Shown here: piece after piece, positions 4,912 through 12,615 of the stretch
Layout of the letters: each line of letters begins with the position of its first letter
How positions within the stretch are numbered: the stretch's first letter is position 1
NCBI GenBank assembly: GCA_023411445.1
Contig: JAEYOT010000316.1
Coordinates: 1-12,615 of the forward strand
DNA from: Pseudomonadota bacterium
GTDB taxonomy: Bacteria > Myxococcota_A > Polyangia > Polyangiales > Polyangiaceae
Length of the DNA: 12,615 nt
Reading direction: 5' to 3'
Notes under the pieces: generated by a model
Seen by the model: only the letters and a program-made list of their open reading frames with translations
Told to the model about the DNA's origin: nothing
Database searches by the model: none
Position numbers and translations under genes: made by a program

Positions 4912-6348
4912 CTACGCGACCAGGGTCCCGATGTCGCCGCCCTGCAGGGACTTTTCACCGAAGTCGAGGACGGGGCCGCCGCCTGCCGCCGTCACCCCCG
5001 CGGCGTTGAGGAGGGTGTTGAGCATGCGGTTGAGCTTGACGCCGCCGGCATCGACATACTGACCGACGCGCAGGTAGCCGCCTCCCGAGCCGACGATGGC
5101 GAAGGGCTGATTGTCGTGACGATGCCAGCCGGTCGACATTTGGTTGGTCCAAACGGTGTAGCCCTGATCGATGAGCGGGCCCTGCGGCGTGTCGATCGCA
5201 GCCAGCTTGTCGCACAAATAGAGGAACTCGGTCGCGTGGATGCGATCGATCTTCCGGTGGAGATCGAAGGCATCGGGAATGGTGGCGCCGCCGGCCGCGT
5301 CACTCATGTTGCGGTGGGAGATCATGTGGAATTGCGGCTGTTTTTTGCCGTCAATCGTCCATTGATGCGAGTCGATGCGGTCGCCGATCTTGAGCGTGCC
5401 CGTGACGCTGTAGCCCGAGGTCACGGCGAAGACCAAGAGATCCATGTGGAGACGGATGACCTTGGGATGGTTGTCCATGTTCAGCACGTCGCGATCGACG
5501 GACTCCATCTGGGCGACGGTCATCGCGTCGAGCTCGGCGGCGGTCATGTTGATTTCCATCTCCCGTACCGCCTCGAAATGCTGCTGGAGGCGCTTCTGAT
5601 CGTCGCCGCTCAGCGCCGGGTTCTGTATGAGCCCTTTAATCTGGTCGCGCAGCATGTCGTTGATGCTCTTGCGCTGCAGCGCCAGCCGTTGCGCGGCCAT
5701 CTCGCCCATTTGAGAGTCGGGCTCTTTCATGCCGACCATGCGCCGGTAAGCCTTGAGCGGGCTCGGCTCTGCAGCGCGAGGCTGCCTCGGCCCCATGAAC
5801 GAGATGAACCCGGCATTGTCGAAGCCAGTGCCGTCGACCGGGCGCCACCCGGCCCGCAACGTCGGCGGCTCCCGACCGTTGGCGTTCCGCTCGCGCGCGA
5901 TACGGTTGTCGATGGACTCACCCTCGGCGAGCGAGGTGTTGCCGTTGCCGAAGATCCGGGCGGACGTGAGGCACATGTTGTCGCCCGACTGATGATCGCA
6001 GCCCGCGCTTCCGTAAGGCTGATCCACGCCGCGCACCAAGAGCAGGCGCGAGGCGTACTTCGCCAGCATCCCCAGCGTGCGACCGTTCTGGGTGTCTTCC
6101 TGTTGCAACAGCTCCGTCGTCAGCGGTCCGGTCTTCGTGGGCCAGAAGGTCTCCACCTCGCCCTGTCGGCTCGGATCTGCCATCGCCACGCCGTTCGAGC
6201 CGACGACGAACAACGCAAACTTGAGCGGTCCCGCGTCGGCACCTCGCGCCCTCGATGCGTCCAGCATCGGCAAGCCGAGGGTGACTCCGCCCGCCCCCTT
6301 CAGAAACCAGCGACGAGACAGCTTGGAATCAGTCTTGTTCATGGCCAT
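4912..6348 (-). CDS. DUF1552 protein with Tat signal
   Basis: This 478-aa protein starts MAMNKTDSKLSRRWFLKGAG. The SRRWFLK at 11-17 is a perfect twin-arginine motif, followed by GGVTLGLPML and a cleavage-like region, so the folded protein is exported by Tat. The body matches DUF1552 as found in myxobacteria and planctomycetes. Features include KFALFVVGSNGVAM after the signal, the LLLVRGVDQPYGSAGCDHQS and GDNMCLTSA segment (about 103-130), a central helical stretch (about 215-290), and the C-terminal TVWTNQMSTGWHRHDNQPFA-IVGSGGGYLRVGQY block. The family has no established biochemical activity; I recall it as related to DUF1501 and the alkaline-phosphatase-like fold, but that is memory, not something seen here. 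A GGGGAG sits 9 nt before the ATG, inside the end of the upstream gene, which stops 6 bp earlier. The two genes therefore form an operon, and the products probably work together at the cell surface. Confidence 0.9.
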   Translation of the reverse strand: MAMNKTDSKLSRRWFLKGAGGVTLGLPMLDASRARGADAGPLKFALFVVGSNGVAMADPSRQGEVETFWPTKTGPLTTELLQQEDTQNGRTLGMLAKYASRLLLVRGVDQPYGSAGCDHQSGDNMCLTSARIFGNGNTSLAEGESIDNRIARERNANGREPPTLRAGWRPVDGTGFDNAGFISFMGPRQPRAAEPSPLKAYRRMVGMKEPDSQMGEMAAQRLALQRKSINDMLRDQIKGLIQNPALSGDDQKRLQQHFEAVREMEINMTAAELDAMTVAQMESVDRDVLNMDNHPKVIRLHMDLLVFAVTSGYSVTGTLKIGDRIDSHQWTIDGKKQPQFHMISHRNMSDAAGGATIPDAFDLHRKIDRIHATEFLYLCDKLAAIDTPQGPLIDQGYTVWTNQMSTGWHRHDNQPFAIVGSGGGYLRVGQYVDAGGVKLNRMLNTLLNAAGVTAAGGGPVLDFGEKSLQGGDIGTLVA

Positions 6349-6354
6349 GTTCGG

Positions 6355-8055
6355 TCACTCCCCTGCCGCGCGAGTTAGGAACGAGTCGCTTTGCACGAGC
6401 GCGCTCACCAGGGCCTTGGTCGAAATATCCTGTCCGCTCGACTGCGCCGCCAAGGCGTCGAGCGTGGCGTCATCACCGCCATCCGGTACCCGGCCGGCAA
6501 GGTAATACAGCCAGTTGTGGGCGTAGCAGCGATGAGCCATGACGCTGCTGGCCAACAGATCCACGAGCTCCAGCGCGTTCTGGAAAGATTGCTCCTGGCC
6601 ATCGATCTTGTACTTGTCCGATGCGTCCACACTCAGACCGCCGTCAGTGGTCCTGTACTTGCCCACGGAATCGTAGTGCTCGAAGGCATAGCCGAGCGGG
6701 TTGATCAGGGTGGCGTGACACGCCTGGCCGCACGTGCCTTTGCCGGTAAGCGCCTCGATGCGCTGTCGGTTCGTAGTGTTCGGCTGCTCTCCCGGTAGCG
6801 GCGGGACGTTCGCGGCTGGTGGGTTCAGCTTCAAGCACAGGATCTGCTGGTTGATGAACACGCCGCGATGGATCGGGTCCGGCTGTTGTTCCCCCGCGAA
6901 CAACGCCAGAAATCCGGGGTGGGTGAGGATGCCGCGACGGGGCTGAGCGCTCATGTCGACGCGCTGAAAGTCCGTGCCAAAGTTACCGGGCAGCCCCAAC
7001 AGCGCTGCCATGTTCTTATCCACGAAGCCTTCGGGCGAAGTGAGGAGCGCTCGCACGCCTCGGTCCTCCTCGTAGATGGCATTGAGGAACAGCTCAGCGG
7101 ATCTGCGCAGAGACTTGGGCGTGGTCGCCGTGAACTCGGGATGCAGCGTCGAATCTTTCCGGACCAGATCGAAGCGAGTGAGAGCCAGTGCTTGGCTGTG
7201 CAGGTGCAGCGCCGAAGCCTTGCCCCGCTCGCTATCCAGCAAGCGCTGCGCGTGGGCGGCGATGGCTGCCTTGTTGCTTGGCGTAAGCTCGCCAGCGGCC
7301 GCCGCTTGTAGGAGAGGCGCGTCCGGAGCGCTCGCCGTGATCGACAAAGCTAGCTTCGCGGCCACCTCGTACCCGCTCAGCGGAATCCGCGCGCCGACCT
7401 TCTGCTGCTCTAGCTCCGTGCGATACAGGAAGTGCGGCGACTGGAGAAAGAGCCTGATGCAGAGCTGGACCCCAGCCGCGAAGGGCTCAAGCTCGGGGAC
7501 GAGCTGGGCTCCTTGCTCGAACAGGCTTTGATACTGGCTCACCTCGGCTTCAGTCAGTGGGCGCCGGTACGCGCGGAGCCCGAAGCTCTCGATGAACGCG
7601 CGAGCTCGTGCAGCGGGCTCGGTCGGGGCGTCGACAGGGATGAGCTTGGCAAGAGCCTGCGGGCTACTGGCGACCTGAGCGGCGAGCGCCTCCGCGGCGG
7701 CTTCGTAGCTCTCGCGCAGGGTGTTCGAGACCCAGAGCTGGCTCGCATTCGTATCAAAACCGATAATTGCGTCCGGCGTAAAATCGGCACCCTGAGTTGG
7801 CGGCGCCTCGAGCTGCAGCAAATCCTGCACGCTGTTGGCCCACTGTAGGTGGGTCAAGCGCGACACTCTGGGACTCAGCGCGCTCTGAGCGGTGCTGGTC
7901 TCGCCGCCCCCAGGAATCGCCGACGACCCCGCGCTACCTTGCGGCGTGCCCGCGGAGCCGCCCTGCGACGTGCCCGCGGAGCCACCCATCAGGGGAGCAT
8001 CCGGACCACCACCGCAACCAACGAGCAGGACCGCAAACGCTATACACCAGCGCAT
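6355..8055 (-). CDS. DUF1592/DUF1588/DUF1585-type exported lipoprotein
   Basis: The protein is 566 aa. It has a lipoprotein signal (MRWCIAFAVLLVGC, lipid Cys at 14), then a low-complexity linker with repeated GGSAGT units (about 23-50). The domain order follows the planctomycete/myxobacterial PSD family. A DUF1587-like RVSRLTHLQWANSVQDLL (63-80) comes first, then DUF1595-like FGLRAYRRPLTEAE (158-171). DUF1592 follows (about 194-325, with the FLQSPHFLYR motif at 203-212). DUF1588 is next (about 370-465, with RRGILTHPGFLALFAGEQ and IHRGVFINQQILCLKLNPPA). A DUF1585-like C-terminus with MAHRCYAHNWLYYLAGR (506-522) ends it. In DUF1588 the site that is normally a haem-type CxxCH reads CGQACH (442-447), a CX3CH. 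The role is unknown; cell-surface and possibly redox-linked work with the co-transcribed DUF1552 protein is inferred. The ATG at 8055 has no strong ribosome site but is the only start that gives the signal peptide. Confidence 0.88.
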   Translation of the reverse strand: MRWCIAFAVLLVGCGGGPDAPLMGGSAGTSQGGSAGTPQGSAGSSAIPGGGETSTAQSALSPRVSRLTHLQWANSVQDLLQLEAPPTQGADFTPDAIIGFDTNASQLWVSNTLRESYEAAAEALAAQVASSPQALAKLIPVDAPTEPAARARAFIESFGLRAYRRPLTEAEVSQYQSLFEQGAQLVPELEPFAAGVQLCIRLFLQSPHFLYRTELEQQKVGARIPLSGYEVAAKLALSITASAPDAPLLQAAAAGELTPSNKAAIAAHAQRLLDSERGKASALHLHSQALALTRFDLVRKDSTLHPEFTATTPKSLRRSAELFLNAIYEEDRGVRALLTSPEGFVDKNMAALLGLPGNFGTDFQRVDMSAQPRRGILTHPGFLALFAGEQQPDPIHRGVFINQQILCLKLNPPAANVPPLPGEQPNTTNRQRIEALTGKGTCGQACHATLINPLGYAFEHYDSVGKYRTTDGGLSVDASDKYKIDGQEQSFQNALELVDLLASSVMAHRCYAHNWLYYLAGRVPDGGDDATLDALAAQSSGQDISTKALVSALVQSDSFLTRAAGE

Positions 8056-8220
8056 GGATGGTCTGTGCCGGCACGCGGCTGAATCCCTTCAGAAATAGTC
8101 ACGATCTGGCCAAAAATCAGCCACCTTGAGCGCAATTTTCGCATACTGCTCGACAGCGAGTGGCCTCTCCCCCCTCGGGAGTGAAACTCCCTTGTCCGCA
8201 GCGGCTGACCGCGCGGGTCC

Positions 8221-8826
8221 TCAACCTCCGTCCGCGACGAGTGGGAGATCGAACGTGCCGTCGATGGTGACCGTCGCGCTTTGTGCGTCATCCTCCGCGG
8301 TGAAGGAGAAGCTGCCGACGAGCCGGTCATCGGTTCGCTCGTCGATCGTGATCGAGCCAGAGCCGTGGTCGGAATACCCGCTCCCGTACAGCGCGTAGAA
8401 GAGGTGCGTGTCATCCTCCTCCGCATACGCCGCACCGGCACCATCGGCGGCACCCAACGTGTAGGTGCGAGGCCCGTCGTACGGCATGAAGTAAATGCGG
8501 AGCGACTGGTCCCCGACCTTGAAGTCTCGGCTCGTGCCAGGCACGTTGCCGTGCACGGACACACGTTCGCCGTTCGGAGTATCGCGCGTCTCTGCGTAGG
8601 CACCTGGCAGCTCGGTGATGCTCATCGCCGTCCTGCCGGTGGGTGACCCATCGATCGTCGCTTCGAGAAAACCTGTCGTGGCGTTGCTGTTGGTGTCGGT
8701 GTTGGACGAGCCTCCGCTCGCGTCGTGGGCGTCATCCCCGCCCTTGGCGTCGTCGCCACAGCCCATGAGAGCCAGGGTGGACACAGTGAAGAGGATCGAT
8801 AGCAGCCTGAAATTTGCTCTGCGCAT
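8221..8826 (-). CDS. Lipoprotein with DUF6252-like beta domain
   Basis: This 201-aa protein begins MRRANFRLLSILFTVSTLAL and has lipobox LMGC with lipid Cys at 23. A polar linker rich in Asp, Ser and Asn (about 24-51) follows. The remainder is predicted beta-rich. FLEATIDGSPTG lies at about 53-64. LRIYFMPYDGPRTYTLG covers 109-125. GSGSITIDERTDDRLVGSFS (154-173) then leads to TVTIDGTFDLPLV at the end. This order (ATIDG opening, G-Y-LG middle, GxItI/GtFsF end) is the pattern of DUF6252-type and similar small extracellular beta domains. The function is unknown. It is transcribed in the same direction as the DUF1592 gene, but the 165-bp gap between them argues for a separate promoter. A perfect hairpin, GGGAGT-GAA-ACTCCC, lies 30 bp after its stop (8177-8191) but has no T-run. 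Confidence 0.82.
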   Translation of the reverse strand: MRRANFRLLSILFTVSTLALMGCGDDAKGGDDAHDASGGSSNTDTNSNATTGFLEATIDGSPTGRTAMSITELPGAYAETRDTPNGERVSVHGNVPGTSRDFKVGDQSLRIYFMPYDGPRTYTLGAADGAGAAYAEEDDTHLFYALYGSGYSDHGSGSITIDERTDDRLVGSFSFTAEDDAQSATVTIDGTFDLPLVADGG

Positions 8827-8946
8827 GAACCCTCAACCATACAGCAATGAAGCGACCCGGAGCAACGGCTGCTCGCACTGGGTACGGCGCGTGTCGCCGG
8901 CTTCCGTGCGCAGGAAGGTGCGAAGACGCACCGGGCAGACCGCCGC

Positions 8947-9604
8947 CTATGGCGCGGGCGTCGCGCTCAGGGTGAGCTCATAGCGGTGGTCGTCCCAATC
9001 CGGGACGATCCTCACGACGTAGGACCCTGCCTCGAGCTCGACCGAAGAGCTCTGCGCGTCGCGGCTGCCTTTCGCGACGAGCGAGTGGAGGCGACTGCTC
9101 TCGAGCGGGATGGCGACCGCCGGGTGCACGCTCGCCGTGACCTCGCTCGAGCTCGCGCCGGTGGGGGCCACCAGGTTTAGCGAAAGCTCTGCCGGCGAGT
9201 CCAACGTGAAGCACAAGTCCTCGAACTGATGATTCAGCAGCTCCTCCTCCGGCGCGCGCCTGTACGTCGCTCGGTCGAAGGCGCCGGCATCATCATCGCA
9301 GTCGGGACTGCCACCTCCCGCCTGACTCAGCATTAGCTCGTAGTGATGACCGCTCGAGCTCGGTCTCTTCTTCCACCGTTAAGCAATAGAAGTGCGCCGT
9401 CCGGTCCGCGAGCTCTCCGCGCGACTGCCTGCGAAACGCGTCCTCAGGCCCCAGTGAGGCGAGGTCTTCGCAGGTCTCCGGGCTGCCTCGCTCAGGCTCG
9501 CTTCCTTTCGGGTCTGTTTCGCCGAGCTGCTCGCAGCCGGCCAGAATGATCGCCACTAGCCCAATGAGTTTCTTGTAGCTCAAGCGGTCCTTCGACCACT
9601 TCAT
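8947..9604 (-). pseudogene. Lipoprotein with PPC-like beta repeats, frameshifted
   Basis: Two overlapping frames make one protein. The first part (from 9604) reads MKWSKDRLSYKKLIGLVAII LAGC, a lipoprotein signal with lipid Cys at 24, and runs to HFYCLTVEEETELE. The second frame continues as SSSGHHYELMLSQAGG and goes to a TGA at 8947. The span is 658 nt, which is one base more than 219 codons, so a single extra base near 9345-9365 explains the break. The second half has a PPC-like (pre-peptidase C-terminal) pattern: FEDLCFTLDSPAELSLNLVA, then LEAGSYVVRIVP and HRYELTLS. The first half echoes it (HFYCLTV and HHYELMLS) but lacks the middle strands. An alternative start at the TTG of LSYKK has GAAGGA just upstream and would give a shorter, more typical signal. 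It is either a recent pseudogene or a sequencing error. Confidence 0.65.
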
Positions 9605-9732
9605 GAAAAATCAGCCGATGAGAGCACACCTGCTGGCGCCCCTCAGGGCACTGGCGCGCTGTGCCCCAGGCCTACACGTCCGGACATGAAATCGGCTTTG
9701 ACGACGGTCACACGCTGCACGATGACCAGCCG

Positions 9733-10863
9733 ATGACCGAGCTCGAATCGCTTCTCGCGCGCCGCGTCTGGGGCACGCCGCTGCAAGGCTGGCTGATCGC
9801 AGCTGCCCTGGCCGTCAGCATCACGTTGTTCTTGTGGATCGCTCGCCGCGTGATCGTGAAGCGAGCGCGGCGCTGGTCGGAACGAACCAGCACGCGCTTG
9901 GACGACGTCGTGGTGAGCTTGGTCGGGAGCCTGCGCCTCCCCTTCTTCTTCGCGCTCGGCCTGTGGGCAGCGTCCGAGTACGTCACCCTCTCCGCCACCA
10001 CGCAGAAGGGCGCGCGCATCGCCATCTCGCTGTGCACCCTGCTCCAGGCTGGCCTCAGCGGTCAGGCGCTGGTCAGGCGCCTGGCCAGCGGCTGGGCACC
10101 GCCAGATGCCGACGGCGCCACCCGCACCGCCGCGTCCGCCAGCGCCTTCCTCGCCAGCTTGACGATCTGGGCGCTGCTCGTCATCTCGGGCCTATCAGTG
10201 CTGGGCTTCGAGATCAGCGCCCTGCTCGCCGGTCTCGGTGTCGGCGGCGTGGCGGCAGCGCTCGCCGTGCAAAACATCCTCGGCGACTTGTTCGCGTCGC
10301 TCTCCATCTACTTCGATCGCCCGTTCAACCTGGGCGACTTCATCATCGTGGGTAACGAGCTGGGCACCGTGGAAAAGATTGGCCTACGCACGACGCGTGT
10401 CCGCTCGCTGGGCGGCGAGGAGATCGTCTTCGCCAACGGCGATTTGACCAGTAGCCGCGTCCGCAACTACAAGCGCATGGCCGAGCGGCGCGTCGTGTTC
10501 GGATTCCGCGTCGAATACGGGACGGACCTCGAGCAGCTGAGAGCGATTCCCGGGATCGTGACGGAGATCATCAAGGCGCGCGAGGGCACCCGCTTCGACC
10601 GCGCCCACTTCAAGGAGTACGGCGACTACTCGCTCAACTTCGAGGTCGTCTACTACGTGCTGTCGCCCGACTTCAACGTGTACATGGACCACCAGCAAGC
10701 CATCAACCTGGAGATCTTCGCTCGCTTCGCCGAGCGCGGCATCCGCTTCGCCATCCCGCGGCAGCAAGTGTCGCTGGCGTCTGCCACCGGGTTGAGCTCG
10801 GAGCTCCAGGCCATTGTGAGCGAGCCTCACCCCTCGGGAGCGCCGCGCCCGCAGCCGCGGTAG
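9733..10863 (+). CDS. MscS-family mechanosensitive ion channel
   Basis: Small-conductance mechanosensitive channels open under membrane tension and release solutes during hypo-osmotic shock. The inner-membrane protein is 376 aa from the ATG at 9733. Its membrane segments are at about 18-41, 66-86, 93-115 and 138-158. The pore-lining helix is at about 161-185, with GLGVGGVAAALAVQN (167-181) matching the Gly/Ala-rich TM3 of MscS. The beta domain follows with YFDRPFNLGDFI (193-204) and the typical GTVEKIGLRTTRVRSLGGEE (211-230), then FANGDL. The C-terminal alpha/beta domain runs from about 255 to 345, and the last 20 residues are Pro/Ser-rich. An upstream in-frame GTG at 9661 would add 24 polar residues. 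Neither start has a clear ribosome site; I chose 9733 because it leaves a short N-terminus before the first helix. It is divergent from the broken lipoprotein gene and probably has its own promoter. Confidence 0.93.
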   Translation: MTELESLLARRVWGTPLQGWLIAAALAVSITLFLWIARRVIVKRARRWSERTSTRLDDVVVSLVGSLRLPFFFALGLWAASEYVTLSATTQKGARIAISLCTLLQAGLSGQALVRRLASGWAPPDADGATRTAASASAFLASLTIWALLVISGLSVLGFEISALLAGLGVGGVAAALAVQNILGDLFASLSIYFDRPFNLGDFIIVGNELGTVEKIGLRTTRVRSLGGEEIVFANGDLTSSRVRNYKRMAERRVVFGFRVEYGTDLEQLRAIPGIVTEIIKAREGTRFDRAHFKEYGDYSLNFEVVYYVLSPDFNVYMDHQQAINLEIFARFAERGIRFAIPRQQVSLASATGLSSELQAIVSEPHPSGAPRPQPR

Positions 10864-10958
10864 GCAAGCTGTCACGGCGGGGTCACTTCACGAAATGCCC
10901 TGGCGCTGACGAGCGCTAGACGGATTCCGCTTCGCCACTGCACTGCTTGAAGTGGGTC

Positions 10959-12047
10959 ATGAACCAAAGGCGGTGGCAACACTGGGGCGTCGGGCTAGTC
11001 GGCCTGGCGCTGCTCAGCGGTTGTGGGGGTTCGGCCACACGCAGCAGTCAGGGCGGTCCTGGGGAACCGAATGCGGGTGGCTCAGCAGTGAGCGGCGGCG
11101 CTACGGGGGCAGCGGGGACGAGGGAGGGCGCAGCCACGGGCGGCGCCACTGGGCGCACCCCGATGGCAGGGGGGGCAGCTGGGGGCCCCTCGAGCAAAGG
11201 CGAAGAAGCGGGAGAAGGTGGAGCGGTGAGCGGCGAGGCAGGCAGCGCGAGCGGCCCAGCTTCTCTCCTCTTGCCGCCAGGCTGCGAGCCACGCTCGCGA
11301 TCCGAGGTAGACGGCAGCTGCTCGCTGAGCGCCTACTGCACGGTTCAGTCACAGGTCACGCACTGTGATCGGCTGTATTCGGGTCGCTGGCAGTGCCGCT
11401 GCGAGGGCTACCCGCACAGGTTCGAGCTCGAGGGGCCCATGGGGCTGCAAGCCTGCGCCGCGGCGGTCGGCGTGTGCAGCGCCGACGAGACCAAGCGGTC
11501 CGCAGAAACCTGCGAGGTGCGCGAGGAGGAAAGCAGCGAGGACCACTGCTGGCTGAAGCGCGCATGCAGGCAGGAGATTGCCGTGGAGCACGCCCCAGCT
11601 ACGCGCGCTTGGCTCCTGCGCGAAGGCATGGCGGAGTGTCAATTGTTCAGAGCGGAGGAGATGTTCCGCTGCCGTTATGTGGACGACAACGATAACGGGA
11701 CCGAGCACGAGGTCTTCGCGCCTAACAGCGGCGCGGCGTGTGGCCCGTTGTTGGCCTTCTGCATGTCCCCGACACGGCCTGTGGGCGAAGAGCGCTGCGA
11801 GGCGACCCGCACTGCATCCGACCAGGAGCATTGCGTTCGCGAGGAGCACTGTGTTCGGACCATCCCGCTCGGGAGCGGGGCGGAGCGGCAGACATCGCGC
11901 CAGCGTAGCGCGGCCTGCATGCTCGACCCCAAGGGCGGGACCTACTGCCTCTGCCATCAGGGTGCTGACCCCTCCTGGTCGCTTGACGCCCCCCCGAGCG
12001 ACGAGAGCTGCATCGACGCGGTGAACCGGTGCCCTGGCGGCTTCTAG
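10959..12047 (+). CDS. Lipoprotein with three tandem eight-cysteine modules
   Basis: No family is recognised. The protein is 362 aa from the ATG at 10959; a TTG at 10947 in frame is an alternative start. The signal MNQRRWQHWGVGLVGLALLS ends in the lipobox LSGC with lipid Cys at 22. A Gly/Ala/Ser linker of about 80 residues follows (23-103), of the type common in myxobacterial surface lipoproteins. The rest is three tandem modules with cysteines at 109/121/127/136/146/148/166/173, at 185/197/203/227/238/-/261/268, and at 280/292/298/320/330/332/351/358. The first spacing (C-x11-C-x5-C) and the last (C-x6-C) are identical in all three. The second module has Tyr in place of its sixth Cys (CRY, residues 238-240, where the others have CRC and CLC). 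A disulfide-stabilised extracellular binding or structural role is likely. No partner gene is evident; it follows mscS after 95 bp. Confidence 0.82.
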   Translation: MNQRRWQHWGVGLVGLALLSGCGGSATRSSQGGPGEPNAGGSAVSGGATGAAGTREGAATGGATGRTPMAGGAAGGPSSKGEEAGEGGAVSGEAGSASGPASLLLPPGCEPRSRSEVDGSCSLSAYCTVQSQVTHCDRLYSGRWQCRCEGYPHRFELEGPMGLQACAAAVGVCSADETKRSAETCEVREEESSEDHCWLKRACRQEIAVEHAPATRAWLLREGMAECQLFRAEEMFRCRYVDDNDNGTEHEVFAPNSGAACGPLLAFCMSPTRPVGEERCEATRTASDQEHCVREEHCVRTIPLGSGAERQTSRQRSAACMLDPKGGTYCLCHQGADPSWSLDAPPSDESCIDAVNRCPGGF

Positions 12048-12173
12048 GCCACGGCGCGGTCGCCGTTCGCGTCGCTGACAGCAGCCTGACAGTATTTTGG
12101 CCGTGCGACGATGCTAGCCAGCTTACGTTTCAGCGCCGCGGGACCATGAGGTCGTGCACTCGAGGAGAGACTC

Positions 12174-12542
12174 ATGAGCACGATCAACGACATCGCACAG
12201 CAATACGTCCGTTTCTGTCAGCAGGGGCGGTTCGACGCCTGCCTGGAGCTGTTCTCGGAAGACGCCGTGAGCGTGGAAGCGTGGGCGCCTCCCGGCCGGG
12301 ACCGAACCACGACCGGCTTGGCTGGCATTCGTGCCAAGGGCGAGGCCTGGGTGCGCGATCACGAGATCCACTCGGTGGAGGTATCGGGCCCCTTCCCGCT
12401 CGACCAACGCTTCGCCGTTGTCTTCCGCCTGGACGTGACCAACAAGCCAAGCCAGCGCCGCCACACCATGGAGGAGGTCGCGCTGCTCACGGTCGAGGAT
12501 GGCAAGATCACCCGCGAGGAGTTCTTCTACTCGGTCGGGTGA
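12174..12542 (+). CDS. SnoaL/NTF2-like domain protein
   Basis: This 122-aa protein fits the nuclear-transport-factor-2/SnoaL fold, a small cone-shaped domain used by isomerases, cyclases and ligand-binding proteins. The start is MSTINDIAQQYVRFCQQGRF, then DACLELFSEDAVSVEAW (about 21-37), the standard first helices and the F-S-x-D-A-V turn. A GLAGIRAKGEAWV helix lies at about 48-60, and beta strands end with MEEVALLTVEDGKITREEFF (99-118), the final strand pair. The length is that of a single-domain member, so no partner domain is attached. The substrate is unknown. The ATG at 12174 has GAGGAGA 6 nt upstream, a clear ribosome site. It stands 126 bp after the cysteine lipoprotein and ends shortly before the window edge, so its operon context is open. 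Confidence 0.88.
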   Translation: MSTINDIAQQYVRFCQQGRFDACLELFSEDAVSVEAWAPPGRDRTTTGLAGIRAKGEAWVRDHEIHSVEVSGPFPLDQRFAVVFRLDVTNKPSQRRHTMEEVALLTVEDGKITREEFFYSVG

Positions 12543-12615
12543 TTCCGGAGAGCGACAGCCGGCGAGGCGCGCGCTACCATGCCCAGGCATGGCTCGCCTC
12601 GCCCCGCTGTGTGGC

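Noticed and set aside
4897..6378. Long plus-strand ORF of 493 codons
   Set aside because: It is entirely antisense to the DUF1552 gene, which has a Tat signal, family motifs and a ribosome site. The plus frame has no recognisable motif; it is a high-GC shadow.
8177..8191. Perfect hairpin GGGAGT-GAA-ACTCCC as a terminator
   Set aside because: No T-run follows on either strand; it is noted only as a small inverted repeat downstream of the lipoprotein gene.
12579..12615. Possible start of a further gene at the right edge (ATG at 12579 or 12589)
   Set aside because: At most 12 codons are visible, with no clear ribosome site, so it cannot be told from chance.

Overview
The window is GC-rich DNA, most likely from a myxobacterium of the Polyangiales/Sorangiineae type (Myxococcota). 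The evidence is lineage style, not a marker gene: lipoproteins whose lipobox is followed by long Gly/Ser/Ala linkers, a paired DUF1592-type lipoprotein and Tat-exported DUF1552 protein, and high-GC codon use.

Layout. (1) At 1-2072 there is a housekeeping block: the first 47 codons of nadB (L-aspartate oxidase) read leftwards, divergent from etfB-etfA, an abutting pair for the electron-transfer flavoprotein. (2) At 2132-2345 there is an intact tRNA-Pro(CGG) gene with a TTGACA promoter element upstream and a 14-bp terminator hairpin downstream. (3) At about 2343-4250 there is a graveyard of accessory DNA directly downstream of the tRNA. It holds the C-terminal tail of a tyrosine recombinase, a truncated and twice-frameshifted IS21-family istA with a small translationally coupled ORF and a left end carrying a 36-bp direct repeat, a decayed Cys-pair (zinc-ribbon-like) ORF, and the last 58 codons of an S66-type (LD-carboxypeptidase/MccF-like) peptidase. 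A tRNA with recombinase debris beside it suggests an old integrative-element insertion that has been degraded. (4) At 4315-4872 there is an intact glutathione-peroxidase-family gene. (5) At 4912-8055 (minus) a two-gene operon encodes a DUF1592-type lipoprotein and then a Tat-exported DUF1552 protein, 6 bp apart. (6) At 8221-9604 (minus) there is a DUF6252-like lipoprotein and a second lipoprotein gene interrupted by a one-base frameshift. (7) At 9733-10863 there is an MscS-type mechanosensitive channel. (8) At 10959-12047 there is a lipoprotein with three tandem copies of an apparently undescribed eight-cysteine module. (9) At 12174-12542 there is a SnoaL/NTF2-like protein.

The genes after 4250 look like envelope and stress functions: four exported lipoproteins, one Tat substrate, one membrane channel and one peroxidase. 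Only etfB-etfA and the DUF1592-DUF1552 pair look like true operons. I see no convincing new defence or multi-gene system. The items most worth a second look are the three-repeat cysteine lipoprotein, the CX3CH motif in the DUF1592-type protein, and the tRNA-associated decayed island with its CRISPR-mimicking IS21 repeats.
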